Below, piece by piece: positions 44,304-56,094 of a DNA stretch of 64,000 nucleotides. The notes beneath the pieces are model-generated. The model saw only the letters and a program-made list of their open reading frames with translations, was not told the DNA's origin and did not search any database. The DNA lies in assembly GCA_043228905.1 (NCBI GenBank), contig JBHGNT010000016.1, forward strand, positions 11,408,001 to 11,472,000, written 5' to 3'. The position numbers and the translations under genes are program-made. The DNA comes from Azolla caroliniana. Taxonomy: Eukaryota; Polypodiophyta. Within the stretch, counting starts at the first letter, position 1; each line of letters starts with the position of its first letter.

Positions 44304-44957
44304 ACCGGCAATGTTGCCGATCGCCGATCCATGTCCGGACATGCGTTCTCTCTTGGGAGTGCCGCGATAGCGTGGAGTAGCAAGAAGCAGCCGACAGTTG
44401 CACTGTCGAGCACCGCAGCCGAGTATAGAGGAGCGGCTATCGCAACATTCGAAGCCATATGGTTGAAGCGGCTACTTAAGGATTTGCAGGTGGAGGTGTC
44501 TGATCCAATGACGATCTACTGCGACAACCTCAGCAGCATCCAACTCGCGAAGAACCCCGTCTTTCACGCACGGACCAAGCACATTGAGGTGCACTACCAT
44601 TTTGTCCGTGAGCGTGTCCTTTCTGGTGAAGTCGAACTTCAATATGTTTCGATGGATCGGCAAACCGCCGACATCTTCACCAAGCCTCTTGGTCTGGACA
44701 AGTTGCGGCAATTTTCGGGTGCGTTTGGGTTGCGTCACTTCGACGTGCCGAATTTGAGGGGGAGAAACATCCCAGATGACCACGAAAGGGAGCAGGAAAG
44801 GAGCGGAAAAGACCTTGGATCGGCTAAAGAAGCCGAGAGCGGATCCGCGGAAGAGTCCGAAAGCGGACACAAGGGGAGCAGCCGAAAGAAAGAGCCAAAG
44901 CCAACCAACCAGGCATGGGGGAGGCGAGAAGACCGGAGACGAGTTGGAGACAGCTAA
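44304..44957 (+). pseudogene. Copia D RNase H and charged tail
   Basis: SGHAFSLGSAAIAWSSKKQP, AEYRGAAIATFEAIWLKRLL, IYCDNLSSIQLAKNPVFH and ADIFTKPLGLDKLRQF mark a copia RNase H. A TAG at about 44301-44303 cuts it from RT in the same frame. After VPNLRG the frame continues about 60 charged residues across a GAGGGGGAG tract (44756-44764), an internal polypurine-like run. Confidence 0.85.
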
Positions 44958-45217
44958 CTCGAACGAGAGCGAAAACCGATCAGAGGTAGCCGAGTCGGTT
45001 CGTATTTTTTGATTCAGATACACTGAATCAACTGAGGGCCAAGCGGAAAAGAAGGCAGTAGGAGAAGCGCCAACACCGCGACAGCAAGGGACCTATGAAG
45101 GGCCGTGGGAGCAGACAAGCCGGCCAGAAGGGTTGAACAGGCCGAGGAGCGCGAGCGAGCCGTGGAGCTAGGAGAAGTCGGAGCGTAGGTCCGGCAAAAT
45201 AGGCGGAACCTCAAGTT

Positions 45218-45232
45218 GAGCTTGAGGGGGAG
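45218..45232 (+). promoter_or_regulatory. Polypurine tract of copia D
   Basis: GAGCTTGAGGGGGAG abuts the TGTTGAGAG start of LTR 3. The same tract precedes LTR 2 (38437-38451). Confidence 0.85.
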
Positions 45233-45643
45233 TGTTGAGAGACAAGCTCAACATTTGTGCGTAATACGATGCATAACCAGTGCGTAGACTGGGTGCACAA
45301 AACCGGTACGCAGACCGGTGCGTAGAAAGGCCGTATCGGTGAGTAGACTGAAAGGCCGTTAGAAAGATATTCCTCGTAAGGAATAGTTTTGGGAGTAAGT
45401 GTCGAGGCTCATTTATGAGCAGTCAAGTACTGTCAGTACTTGTGTCAGCCCATTGTTAGGGCTTGTATAAAAGTGCTCACTGACCACATCCTATGTACAG
45501 ATTGAGTATTATTTTTAAATTTAAGTTCTTGTGTTACTCTCTCTATCTCTCTCCTGCGTACTGTGCAAACCTAAGCTTTCCATTAAACCTGCGTTTTCTG
45601 TTGTTCGGTTTTCCTATATTGCTTCCGCACGCCATTCTTTTCA
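45233..45643 (+). repeat. LTR 3 (3' LTR) of copia D
   Basis: 411 bp, very similar to LTR 2, with scattered differences such as GGTGAGTAG for GGTGCGTAG. Confidence 0.93.
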
Positions 45644-46930
45644 AATGGTGATTCTTCACTCTCCAAATACCTCGACGATATGCGGGGAGCACGCTCACCA
45701 TAGCAACACTGTGGTCTTTCCCGACCCGCCGTAGCCCCCAGCATGGCCTTTGCCTATCCCCGCTTTAACGGCGAAACCGATGCCACAACCCATATTCGCA
45801 TGTTCCTCAATGTCTGGAATGCGAACCACATGGCGCAGAGCCTTTCGGAGGTGGTAGCGCAGAGCCTTTCGGAGGTGACAGAGTTCGGGTTAACATTGGA
45901 TGGGCGAGTGGCATTTTGGCATTCACAGATGGATTTGCCAGCAATCATGACCTTTGATCAACTGCAGTCCGCTTTCTTGCGGTTCTTCCATCGGAGGGTT
46001 TCACAACACAAAATCCTCGGACAGTTCTACACGATTAAGCAATTGCCGACCGAGACAATCGCAGACTTCAGCTTACGTTTCCAAAATTTACGGCGGAAAC
46101 TGGAACAGAGCCCCGCGGAGGACGAGGCTAGAGAGACATTCCTGGCAGCATTACACCGACCCATACGGACAACGCTCAACAACAATAGCGTGAAAGGGGA
46201 AATGACGGATATGTTCATTGAACGAGCATTACAGCTCGAGTTGGACGAGGAGGAGGAAAGGTTTTCTATGTCGTCTTTACGACAAGCATTACCCCAGGAC
46301 GAGGAACTCAGGGCATTCCGCAGTGGAGTGCAACATGCAAATCCATTGCCCAATCTGCCACTCGAAGGCTCACACAGTCGAACAATGCGAATACAATATG
46401 TTGAACAGAGCCACTCCCACAGTACGCAGCATGGACACAAAACTTCCCCCACGCCGTACTGAATAAAGGAGGCAAGAAGACTGACCACGGTATGTGGATC
46501 GCAACTCACGTGACGACTGACACCACCGAAATCGCCGGAATCACAACGATTCCGAGGAAGACAAACTAGAGGATGAGGATTACCCTGAACCTCCGAGTTA
46601 TGCTAAAGGGGGCTGGCGCTATGAGAATCACCGGCCGACAAACAAACGCGGCGGCTTCAATGGTTATCCTGGGAAGCCGCGACAATATCGAGACCACCAG
46701 CGATACGACGAAAGCTCGGGAGATGAGCGACACCAAGAACCACGCTGGGACCAACAGCAACCACCGCGTGCGTTCCGACAAACGCAAGCGGACTGTGAGG
46801 AGCAAGTCGCACCAAGGGATTGGCACACACCACCAGGAGCCGAAAAGGGCGAATCAAGCATCCATTGTTTTGTTTGTCAGCAGCCTGGACATTATGCCAC
46901 GCAATGCCCAACACGGAACGGCAAGGGGCT
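45644..46930 (+). pseudogene. Gypsy H Gag
   Basis: It starts MAFAYPRFNGETDATTHIRM (45743). It has Ty3 Gag text FWHSQMDLPAIMTFDQLQSAF and LPTETIADFSLRFQNLRRKL, and carries a small duplicated phrase (AQSLSEV twice). Frameshifts near 46300 and 46480 break it. The knuckles CPICHSKAHTVEQC and CFVCQQPGHYATQC are encoded in other frames at about 46340-46390 and 46866-46910. The counterpart in F is at 51391. Confidence 0.82.
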
Positions 46931-48171
46931 TGCTGTCAATACGATTACGGCGGAAGTGCAACAAGTCACGACACACCAACAAACAAAAACGGATGATTGG
47001 GCTGTGCAAGATGAGATACAACGACAAGCCCAGGCATGGGTGGAAAAAGCAAATGCGACCAATACAAAGCGCATGCAGAAGGAGTTCGCGAATATGTGGG
47101 AGCGAGCGTAGGACGAAGGACCGGTGCCAGACCCCATTTGGCAGGCATTAGTGGGCTTCGAGATAACATTAACCATGGAGAAGCTGCTGCAGCTAGTCCC
47201 ACGCTTCCGCCAGACCATGGAAGAACGGGTGACGGGCATACTCGGGGTGAGCGTCGCTACAAACCTTACAGATGTTAGCGACGGGCTGCCTGTTGTGGAT
47301 CACAACAACCCGACTATTACATTGATATTACACAGACAGGAAATTCCCGGATGCGTAATCGATGGCGGCTCGGGCATTAATGCAATCAGTGTGAAAACTT
47401 GCAAGCAATTAGGCATTTCAGAATGGGAGGCTTGCCCATTCTAGCTCCGAATGGCAGATACCCGCTCAGTACGACCATTGGGGTTAATTCTCAAGATAGG
47501 CATTATCGTGGGCGGACATCGCATCAACATCTCGGCGGTCGTCCTTGCCTTGGACGCCCCAGGAGCGTACCTAGTGCTTCTGGGAAGACCATGGCTTCGG
47601 GCAGCAAATTTCAAGAAGAGCTGGCAACACAAGTGTATCAGTTTCCGACACGGACGCGCTAAGGTTCGCGTACCTACGGAAGGAAGCACGCCACAACCCA
47701 AGGGTATAACACCATTATACGCAGAAGATATAAATATGTTGGCTGGGGTGGAGGATGCAGAATTAGAGGCATACCTAGATGAGCACCCTCGGATCATTCC
47801 GCTGTTCGAAATCGACGTCATCACAACTGCAGCAGAATATGCCACGGCCACTATCCTCCACGACGAGGCTTACGAACCAAACTCAGAGTCCATATTGGAA
47901 CTCAGCAGAGCACGGGTGGCATTCGAAAGGGAAATGGAAATTTCACGACAAGTCACCGCCTCCGCCCTAGAAGAAGTAAATGTGGGTACGGAGTCAGAAC
48001 CCCGTTTCCTCTCCATCGCAAAGGAATTAAGGTTGGACCAGAGAAACACGATGATCGCACTACTCAAGAAATATAAAGATGTGTTCGCTTGGGCTCACGA
48101 GGACATGAAGGGGTTAGATCCCAAATTCTATCAACATAAGATCAATTTAGCAATCGACGCAAAACCCGTCT
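46931..48171 (+). pseudogene. Gypsy H protease and pre-RT region
   Basis: CVIDGGSGINAISVKTCKQL is the retropepsin active site (DGGS type). A TAG replaces the Trp of the F sequence CPFWLRM. Then GAYLVLLGRPWLRAANF and a long helical linker lead to KYKDVFAWAHEDMKGLDPKF. The frame ends at the 48171 breakpoint, before any RT motif. Confidence 0.82.
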
Positions 48172-48519
48172 GATTAAGGACTAGGTTTGTCGGGATACTG
48201 TAGGTGAAAATTAGCAAGAAGATCCTGAGCATTGGCGACATGCTCGACGGGCTCCCAAGTACGTTCGCTCGGACTATAGCCGAGCCAATCGACCAAATAA
48301 TAAAGTTTGTTGCGAACAAATTTGGAGTCGAGGATGGCAACAACTTCATACTCTGGGCCGGCGGTGGTGTAACACGATCGGGAATAGTGTTTGCTTTATA
48401 AGATTCAAGAAGAGAACTATGGAAGACCGGATGTATCCGAAGATGCGGAACGTGACATCATTAACCTTACCGGTAATATGGAAAGGACCGAGTCGTCGAT
48501 AATCCAACTTGTTGCACGG
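48172..48519 (-). pseudogene. G1 chromodomain end
   Basis: In broken frames the minus strand reads a FHSSLLES-like segment, then YEVVAILDSKFVRNKLYYLV-like, DWLGYSPSERTWEP-like and FHLQYPDKPSP, with a stop right before the breakpoint. The intact counterpart in G2 lies at 63659-63985. Chromodomains direct chromovirus integration to heterochromatin. Confidence 0.75.
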
Positions 48520-49186
48520 TCAAGTAGTCTTGATGTGACGACGTAAAAGCCATACTCGATCTCCGATGGCAAAAGAGGAGGGAAGCCGATGACGATCCGC
48601 GTAAATCTTATATGTTTGTTGAGCATGACGAAGATGAGTAGAAAGATCCATCTGGATCTTGCGTCGTCTCTCCAAATGATCCTCGGCATGAGGATTGGTA
48701 GGTAGCTCCGGGGTGTCGATCACCGACCAGCGAGGATGAGAACCGGTATAAGTGTAGAATGGGGTCGAGGAGTGAACAACATTATTATACACAAACTCCG
48801 CAAAGTGGAGAATATTAGCCCAATCGTCATGTTGATAACTCAGGAAACACCAGAGATATTGCTCTAGAGTTTGGTTTGTTCGTTCTGCCTGCCCATCGGT
48901 CTGAGGATGGTAGCCAAAGGAGAGGTTGCAAGAGACCTTGAGCATCTTGAAGACATGCTGCCAAAATTTGGAGACGAATTGCGGTCCTCGGTCACTGATG
49001 ATACTGTCTGGGAGGCCATGATGCCGAAATACCTCACGCATGACAAGGGTGGCGGTTTCCTCGCTAGTGATGGCCTTAGTACATGGCACAAAATGTGCCA
49101 TCTTCGTATATCGATCGACGACGGTTAAGATAGCATCGAACCCCTTTGAGATTGGCAGATCTGTGATAAAGTCAAGACAAATAAAC
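48520..49186 (-). pseudogene. G1 integrase catalytic core and C-terminus
   Basis: ICLDFITDLPISKGFDAILT, VVDRYTKMAHFVP, ISDRGPQFVSKFW and HPQTDGQAERTNQTLEQYL give the D, D, E triad of Ty3 integrase. It continues with AEFVYNNVVHSST and a C-terminal DRHRLPSSFAIGDRVWLLRR. It is cut at its N-terminal side by the solo LTR E3. Confidence 0.87.
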
Positions 49187-49807
49187 TGACGGGAACCGCA
49201 ACGCTCCTTATGCGCAACGCTCGGCCACAACCGAGCTTAGAATCATACACAGAAAATGGGAAATAAAACACGACACAAAGAAGAGGAGGGTACACAGGAT
49301 GTTTACGTGGAAAACCCAAACCAAGGGAAAAACCACGGCAGCCCACAGGCTACAAACTATCACTATGCTAGAATGTACAACAGTGAGTTCACGGAGGCAA
49401 CGACCTCGTGCTCATGATCCTCGCCACAGGCGGCGGTTACAATAGAGGCAACGACCTCTTTCTCTCTCTCTCTCTCTGTACACTGTTACGCGCTCTCTCT
49501 TTTCTTGCACCAACAAGAATATGACAACAATAGTAACCTAAAAGTTTGCCCTAAGTCATATTTATACTAATATGACTTTTCGGTTATTTACAAATATAGC
49601 CATGATGGGCTCTCAGAAACATATTTACGAATATGTCTCTTCATCCGATGAGCACTTCTCACCGGGTCTGCACCATCCGGCTCTCCGTAGCCGGGTACTC
49701 CTCATCCGGTCTTCACCGGGTCTGCATCATCCGGCTCTCCGTAGCCGGGTACTCCTCATACGCACTGTTCTTCTCCCTTCCCATCTGGAGGGACCTGTCT
49801 CCCAACA
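49187..49807 (-). mobile_element. Solo LTR, family E, copy 3
   Basis: Plus-strand ends TGACGGGAACCGC and CTGTCTCCCAACA, flanks TAAAC (49182-49186) and TAGAC (49808-49812). It splits the G1 integrase between EPLLIPSNLW and the ICLDFITDLP region. It has two 54-bp units at 49649-49756, and carries (TC)n tracts. Confidence 0.92.
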
Positions 49808-50276
49808 TAGACTACCACAGATTACTTGGAATCAGTAAGGGTTCCAACAAGCCATATGGATGGTGTCGTGGCATCTTTGCTCGGCAGCAAGCATCACAAG
49901 TCCGAACGTAGTCATCGACAAAACGTCGCATATGGGGCCACCAAAAGGATCGTTGAACTAGATCCAACGTCTTAGTGCTACCGAAATGTCCCGCCATATG
50001 GGTGTCGTGACAACTTTGGACGATTTGAAGGCGACAGGAACAATCAGGGACATATACAAGCTTTTTAAAGAATAACAAACCATCATGATATTCGAATTGT
50101 CGGTAGTCCATACCTGGTTGTTGAGACTGGGAACAGGATGCCTGAGAGGTATCAATGTGTGCCAGAATGTCTTGAGCAAAATTGTTCGTCTTCAAGTTCG
50201 CACGTATGGTGTCGGTAATCTGGGAATCCATTGGGGTGTGAAAAATCTGCGTTGTCTGCAATCGTGTTGGTCCCAA
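49808..50276 (-). pseudogene. G1 integrase N-terminal zinc domain
   Basis: The minus strand encodes HDTHMAGHFGSTKTLDLVQR, FWWPHMRRFVDDYVRTCDAC and CRAKMPRHHPYGLLEPL, the HHCC domain of Ty3 integrase. Upstream it carries a spacer with a stretch of QITDTIRANLKTN. Confidence 0.85.
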
Positions 50277-50686
50277 GATTACTTGCTTTTGATTATCGAA
50301 CGTTGGATCACCAGGCCGAGGTGCAAGATATGAACGTCGTGATAGTGCATCTGCCTTTCCTTACTGCTTCCCCGGTCGATATGCGATTTTGAAATCAAAA
50401 CGTGTGAGGAATTGAGCCCACTAGCTTGCCGTCGATTTAGCACACGAGCGTTTTGGAAATAAGAAAAATTCTTGTGATCACTGAAGACGATGACCTGATG
50501 TGGAGAGCCCTCCAAAAAGTGCCGCCATTGCACAAATGAATCCACGATGGCTAATAACTCCTTATCATGTATTTCGTAGTTGATTTCCACAACATCGAAT
50601 TTGCGCGAATGGAAGGCCACAGGATGTAACTCTTCTTTATCTCCTTGTTGAGAAAGGATGCTACCGAGGGCGAAATCTGATGCGTC
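50277..50686 (-). pseudogene. G1 RNase H, distal part
   Basis: [20 protein letters not shown] and [18 protein letters not shown] are typical of chromovirus RNase H. They lie to the left of the gypsy F insertion, and the proximal part ends with KPFIMEANAVTD at 60498. Confidence 0.83.
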
Positions 50687-51102
50687 TGTTGTCCGCCGGA
50701 ATTGTAACCGACGGACAAGAGCGTAGGAATAGGAAATAGGATAAGATTGTAACGCATGTAACGGTTCACACGGGAAGCGTGAACGGCTAAAAGACCCTGC
50801 GTATATAAAGGGCAGAAAACCTCTGATAGAGGTAGCGTGTAATTTTGGAATGTACAGAAGCGTATCGTAATAGAAATCTATCTTCTCTGATATTTGTGTA
50901 TAGCTACGGCTAATCTACTGTGTCTCTGTAACACCTGAGAGTGTAGAAGTAAGCCGGTTGTAGCCGTCTCCCTTATACGCTGCTAGGTTACGGAGCACAT
51001 TCCCCTACGTATTACGCACAAACGCTACCGTTCGTTGTCACACAGTCACTTGGAGGTCTAGGTCGAAGGACTGACCATAGACCGTGTTCCTAATCGGTAA
51101 CA
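50687..51102 (+). repeat. 5' LTR of gypsy F
   Basis: TGTTGTCCGCCGG to CGGTAACA. TATATAAAGG at about 50813. Same family as 37144-37576 and 60050-60497. Confidence 0.92.
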
Positions 51103-51390
51103 CTTTTGGCACGCTTGGTGATCTATGTCTTCTCACGGACGAACAACAACGAATGGATGTTTAGCCGTAGACGCCCCAGAGAACCAACACGACCAGACGG
51201 GCCAATCACAAGGTCCATCACATGCCAGGCGGAGGACCGCGCAAGGCAGAAGCCTCGACTCAGCGACCTCAACGCTACCTATTGTAATCACAAAGGTGAT
51301 TTTCCGCTCTTCAAATACCTCGACGATACGCGGGGAGCACGCTCACCACAGCAGCACTGTGGTCTTTCCCGACCTGTCGTAGCCCCCAGC

Positions 51391-52460
51391 ATGGCCTTTG
51401 CCTATCCCCGCTTTAACGGCGAAACCGACACCGCAACTCATATTCGCATGTTCCTCGATGTCTGGAATGCAAACCACATGGCGTAGAGCCTTTCTGAGGC
51501 GGTAGCGCACCAGTCCAAAATGACAAAGTTCGGGTTAACATTGGATGGGCGAGCGGCATTTTGGCATTCACAGATGGATTTGCCAACAATCACGACCTTC
51601 GACCAGCTGCAGTCCGCCTTTTTGCGGTCCTTCCATCGGAGGGTTCCACAACGAGAAATCCTCGGACAGTTCTACACAATTAAGCAGCGGCCGACTGAGT
51701 AGATCGCAGACTTCAACTTCCATTTCCAAAATTTACGGCGGAAACTAGATAGGAGCCCCACGGAGGATGAGGCTCGGGAGACATTTCTAGCGGCCTTACG
51801 TTGACCCATACGGACAACGCTCAACAACAATAGCGTGAAAGGGGAAATAGCGGATATGGTCATTGAACGAGCACTACAGCTCAAGCTAGACGACGAAGAG
51901 GAAAGGTTTTCTATATCCTCATTACGACAAGCGTTACCTCAGGACGAGGAACGACATTTTCGTCACGCAATCCAATGCACGATTTGCTTGAACTCGGGGC
52001 ATTCCGCAGTGGAGTGCAACATGCAAATCCACTGCCCAATCTGCCACTCGAAGGCTCACACAGTCGAACAGTGCGAATACAATATGCTGAACAGAGCCGC
52101 TCCCACAATACGCAGCATGGACACACAGCGTCCCCCACACCGTACTGAACAAAGGAGGCAAGAAGACCGACCACGGTATGTGGATCGCAACCCACGTGAC
52201 GACCGACACTACCTGAATCGCCAAAATCACAACGATACCGAGGCAGACAAGCCAAAGGATGATGACTACCGTGGTCCCCCGAGTTATGCTAAAGGGGGTC
52301 GGCACTATGAGAATCACCGACCGATGAACAAACGTGGTGGCTTCAATGGTTATCGTGGGAAGCAGCGGCAATATCGAGACCATCGGCGATATGACGAAGG
52401 CTCGGGCGATGAGCGACACCAAGAACCGTGCCGGGACCAATAACAACCACCGCGTACGCT
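51391..52460 (+). pseudogene. Gypsy F Gag
   Basis: From MAFAYPRFNGETDTATHIRM it carries a TAG at 51484-51486, another where H has ETIADF (51700-51702), and TGA at about 51802. It then has two adjacent zinc knuckles, CTICLNSGHSAVEC and CPICHSKAHTVEQC, both C-X2-C-X4-H-X4-C, encoded at 51976-52070. A third knuckle, CFVCQHPGHYATQC, follows at about 52553-52594. Confidence 0.85.
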
Positions 52461-53460
52461 CCGACAAACGAAGCCAAACCGTGAGGAGCAAGTCGCACCA
52501 GGGGATTGGCACACACCACCAGGAGCCGAGAAGGGCGAATTGAGCATCCATTGTTTTGTTTGTCAGCATCCCGGACATTATGCCACGCAATGCCCAGTAC
52601 GCAAGGGCAAGGGGCCCGCCGTCAATACGATTACAGCGGAAGTCCAACAAGCCATGACACGCCAGCAAACTAAAACGGCTGATTGGGCCGCGTAGGATGA
52701 GATACAACGACAAGCCCAAGCATGGCTTGAAAAAGCAAACGCGACAAATACAGAGCGCATGCGGAAGGAGTCCGCGAATACAATGGAGCAAGTGGAGGAC
52801 GAAGGACCTGCCCCGGACCCCATTTGGCAAGCACTGGCGGGCTGCGAGATAACATTAGCCATGGAGAAGCTATTGCAACTAGTCCCACGCTTCCGCCAGA
52901 CCATGGAAGAACGGGTAATGGGCATACCCGCGGTGAGCGTCGCTACGAACCTCACGGACGTTGGCGACGGACCGTCTGTAGTGGATCACCACAACCCGAC
53001 GATTACATTGATATTACACGGACAGGAAATCCTAGGATGTGTAATCGATGGTGGCTCGGGCGTTAATGTAATTAGCGCGAAAACATGCGAGCAGTTAGGC
53101 ATTTCAGAATGGGAGGCTTGCCCATTCTGGCTTCGTATGGCAAATACCTACTTAATACGACCATTGGGGTTGACACGCAAGATAGGCATTATCGTGGGAG
53201 GACATCGTAGTCCTCACCCTGGACGCCCCAGGGGCGTACCCTGTGCTGCTGAGCAGACCGTGGCTTTGGGTAGCAAATATCAAGCAGAGCTGGTCACACA
53301 AGTGTATCAGTTTTCGACACGGACGCACCAATGTTCACGTACCTACGAAGGGAAGCACGACACAATCCAAGGGTATAACACCATTATAAGCGGAAGATAT
53401 AAATATGTTGGTTGGGGTGGAGGATGCAGAATAAGAGGCATACCTAGATGAGCACCCTTG
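52461..53460 (+). pseudogene. Gypsy F zinc knuckle and protease
   Basis: The third CCHC knuckle is followed by helical sequence and the retropepsin site CVIDGGSGVNVISAKTCEQL. The flap side is disrupted by a frameshift near 53200, after IGIIVGGHR. Confidence 0.82.
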
Positions 53461-54572
53461 GATTATTCCGCTATTCGAAATCGACGTCATCGCAACCGTG
53501 GCAGAATATGCCACGACCACTATTCTCCACGACGAGGCTTATGAACCAAATCCGGATTCAATATTGGAACTAAGCAGAGCACGGGCAGCATTCGAGAGGG
53601 AAATGGAAATTTCACGGCGAGTCACCGCCTCCGCCCTGGAAGAAGTAAACGTGGGTACGGCGTCAGAACCCCGTTTTCTCTCCATCGCAAAGGAATTAAG
53701 GCCGGACCAGAGAGACGCGATGATCGAACTACTCAAGAAATATAAAGATGTGTTTCCGTGGGCTCATGAGGACATGAAGGGGTTAGATCCGAAGTTCTAT
53801 CAACATAAGATCAATTTAGCAACCAGCGCAAAACTCGTTCAGCAACGCTGCTACCGTATGAACCCGAACTACGCGACCCGCGTAAAAGAAGAAATTGACA
53901 AACTCCTAAAAACGGAATTCATACGGCCAGTTAAACAAGCCACATGGTTAAGCCGATAGTAGTCGATCCAAAGAAAAACGGTAGAATACATGTTTGCATG
54001 GATTACCGAAAATTAAACGACGTAACCATTACGAACGCATTCCCTTTACCATTCACCGATAGCGTCCTGGATGCCGTCGCAGGACATGACATGTATAGTT
54101 TTTTAGATGGCTTCAGTGGGTATAACCAGGTACGCATGCATCCTGATGACCAAGAGAAGACGGTATTTGTCACGGATTGGGGAGTCTATGTGGCCGTCGT
54201 CATGATGTTCGGGCTAAAGACGGCGTCGACGACATTTCAACGAACAACTACGAAGATCTTGGGGAATATATTCTGGCGTTCATGCAAGTTTTTTTAGACG
54301 ACTTTGCGGTATATGGGAAAACAATCGACCATTTTATGCATCTGCAACTGTGCCTGGAATGTTCCCGCACCACACGCTTAAGCCTGAACCCCGCAAAATG
54401 TGCCTTCGGTGTGACCAACAAGACTCTCCTAGGCCATATAGTCAGCAAGGTTGGAATAGCGGTCGATCCGAACAAGATCTCCACGATTACGCAAGCCAAA
54501 ACTCCGACAAACGCGAAATCACTCAGCCGGTTTTTAGGACAAATACGATGGCATAGTCGGATGATATGATAC
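53461..54572 (+). pseudogene. Gypsy F reverse transcriptase
   Basis: FLSIAKELRPDQRDAMIELL and KYKDVFPWAHEDMKGLDPKF lead into RT: MNPNYATRVKEEIDKLLKTE, IVVDPKKNGRIHVCMDYRKL, FSGYNQVRMHPDD, KTASTTFQR. After a frameshift near 54285 comes FLDDFAVYG, the catalytic Y/F-x-DD box, then NPAKCAFGV and LSRFLGQIRW. A frameshift near 53945 also breaks it. Confidence 0.87.
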
Positions 54573-55184
54573 TTGGCAGACTTCGCCACGCCGTTACATC
54601 TTGTCGTGCATCGGACTCCCTTCCAATGGACCACAACGGAGGACAAGGCCTATGAGGCGCTTAAGATAATGCTCACACAGGCACCCGTCGTACAACCACC
54701 AGTTTGGGCGAAGCCATTCCACATATTCGTAGACGCCTTGGACATAGCAATAGGAAGTGTGTTAATGCAACTCACCGAACCAAATTGGTACCAGCCAGTG
54801 TACTACGCTAGTCGCAAATTATCAACAGCAGAGCGTAACTATTCCACAACGGAGCGAGAGGTGCTAGGGATGATCTATAGCATCAATAAATTACGACATT
54901 ATCTGTTGGGGAGGAAATTCATGTTCCACGTGGATCATTCGGCACTGTTGTATTTGGTGGAGAAACAAGCACTGACGGGGAAATTGGTGCGATGGATGCT
55001 GCTGCTTCAAGAATTCGATTTTGTAATTCAGCACCGCCTAGGGACGCAACACGCAGTGGCAGATTTTTTGAGCAGACTCGATAATGGAGAAACAGTACAG
55101 AAGGACGACGACGACTTTCCGGACGCCAACATTCTGCGGGTCGCCGCACTAGCAGAAAGAACTGAATTGACCTTTCCGGACTAG
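54573..55184 (+). pseudogene. Gypsy F RNase H
   Basis: FATPLHLVVHRTPFQWTTTE, FHIFVDALDIAIGSVLMQLT, YYASRKLSTAERNYSTTERE, HYLLGRKFMFHVDHSALLYL and DFLSRLDNG mark a Ty3 RNase H of 203 codons, open from 54573. It is separated from RT by one TGA. Confidence 0.88.
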
Positions 55185-56094
55185 TGGCTTATGGAAAGGA
55201 CATACTTTTTTACTACGGAACTGCCTCCACCACAATTACGCACGGACGAGAAGAAACAATTAGTCGTCCGAAGTCGTAACTTCTGCCTGGTAGAAGGAAT
55301 TTTATATCACAAAGGAAGTGATGGCCTTTGGCGACGCGGGGTACGTCAGGATGAGAAAGAAGCAGTCTTACGGGAGGTTCACTGCGGCACAGTAGGCGGG
55401 CCTATGGTGGCCGACTACACAGAAGGACGCATACAAGTATTGCAGAAACTGTGATTTGTGTCAACGGATGGGCCAGCCCACGGAGGGCGCAAGGATGCCA
55501 CACCAACCCGTATTACCGTTAGACCCCTTCCAGAAGTGGGGATTGGATTTTGTGGGCCCCTTCACACCGGCGGTAGCCCATACGGGCAATAAATACATAT
55601 TGGTAGCCACGGATTATTGCACCAAGTGGGTAGAAGCAAAGGCACTACGAGAAAATATGGCGGCTGTCACAGCGAGATTCCTTTACGAGCACATCTGGTG
55701 TCAGTTCGGTTGTCCGATTGAGCTTATCAGTGACCAGGGGAGCCACTTTCTCAATACGGTTGTTCGAGAACTAACACATCATTACGCCGTAGTCCACAAG
55801 AAGAGTACACCATATTATCCACAAGCGAATGGGTTAGCGGAATCCACCAACAAGACATTACAGACCACCTTAAAGAAAATCGTCAATGAAAATAGAACGG
55901 ACTGGGATACCAAATTACAGAGTGCGTTATGGGCGTACAGAACCAGCTACAAAACAAGCATACAACCAACACCGTTTCGGCTAGCGTTTGGGCTGGAGGC
56001 CGTGATGCCGGTGGAGTTTCAAATACCCAGTTTACGCATTCAGGTACGGAACCGACTATCAGAAGCCAAGTCGGAGGAGGTATGGCTACACTAG
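55185..56094 (+). pseudogene. Gypsy F integrase
   Basis: The first ORF (55191-55454) reads NFCLVEGILYHKGSDGLWRR and VLREVHCG, the start of the zinc domain. A stop precedes CQRMGQPTEGARMPHQP. The core has WGLDFVGPFTPAVAHTGNKY, TDYCTKWVEA, ISDQGSHFLNTVV and QANGLAESTNKTLQ (D, D, E present), then WALWAYRTSYKTSIQPTPF-like and FGLEAVMPVE. The 212-codon core is open. Confidence 0.88.

Larger units (their letters stand above)
37771..45643 (+). mobile_element. Copia D: three-LTR tandem composite inserted in gypsy H
   Basis: Three LTRs of 411 bp each (37771-38181, 38452-38862 and 45233-45643) bracket first a 270-bp miniature internal region and then a full copia internal region. Flanks AAGGG (37766-37770) and AATGG (45644-45648) are imperfect copies of what gypsy F has as AAAGG at the same site. 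The host sequence resumes precisely on the right. Interrupted by solo LTR E2 at 40172-41698. Confidence 0.93.
37144..48171 (+). mobile_element. Gypsy H: Ty3/gypsy element, 3'-truncated, interrupted by copia D
   Basis: The 5' LTR (37144-37576) and leader (37577-37770) are followed by copia D. The element resumes at 45644 with gag and protease, stopping at 48171 just before the RT core. All these parts match gypsy F (50687 onward) in the same orientation. The right half, including RT, integrase and 3' LTR, is absent, and the end abuts the chromodomain end of G1. Confidence 0.88.
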
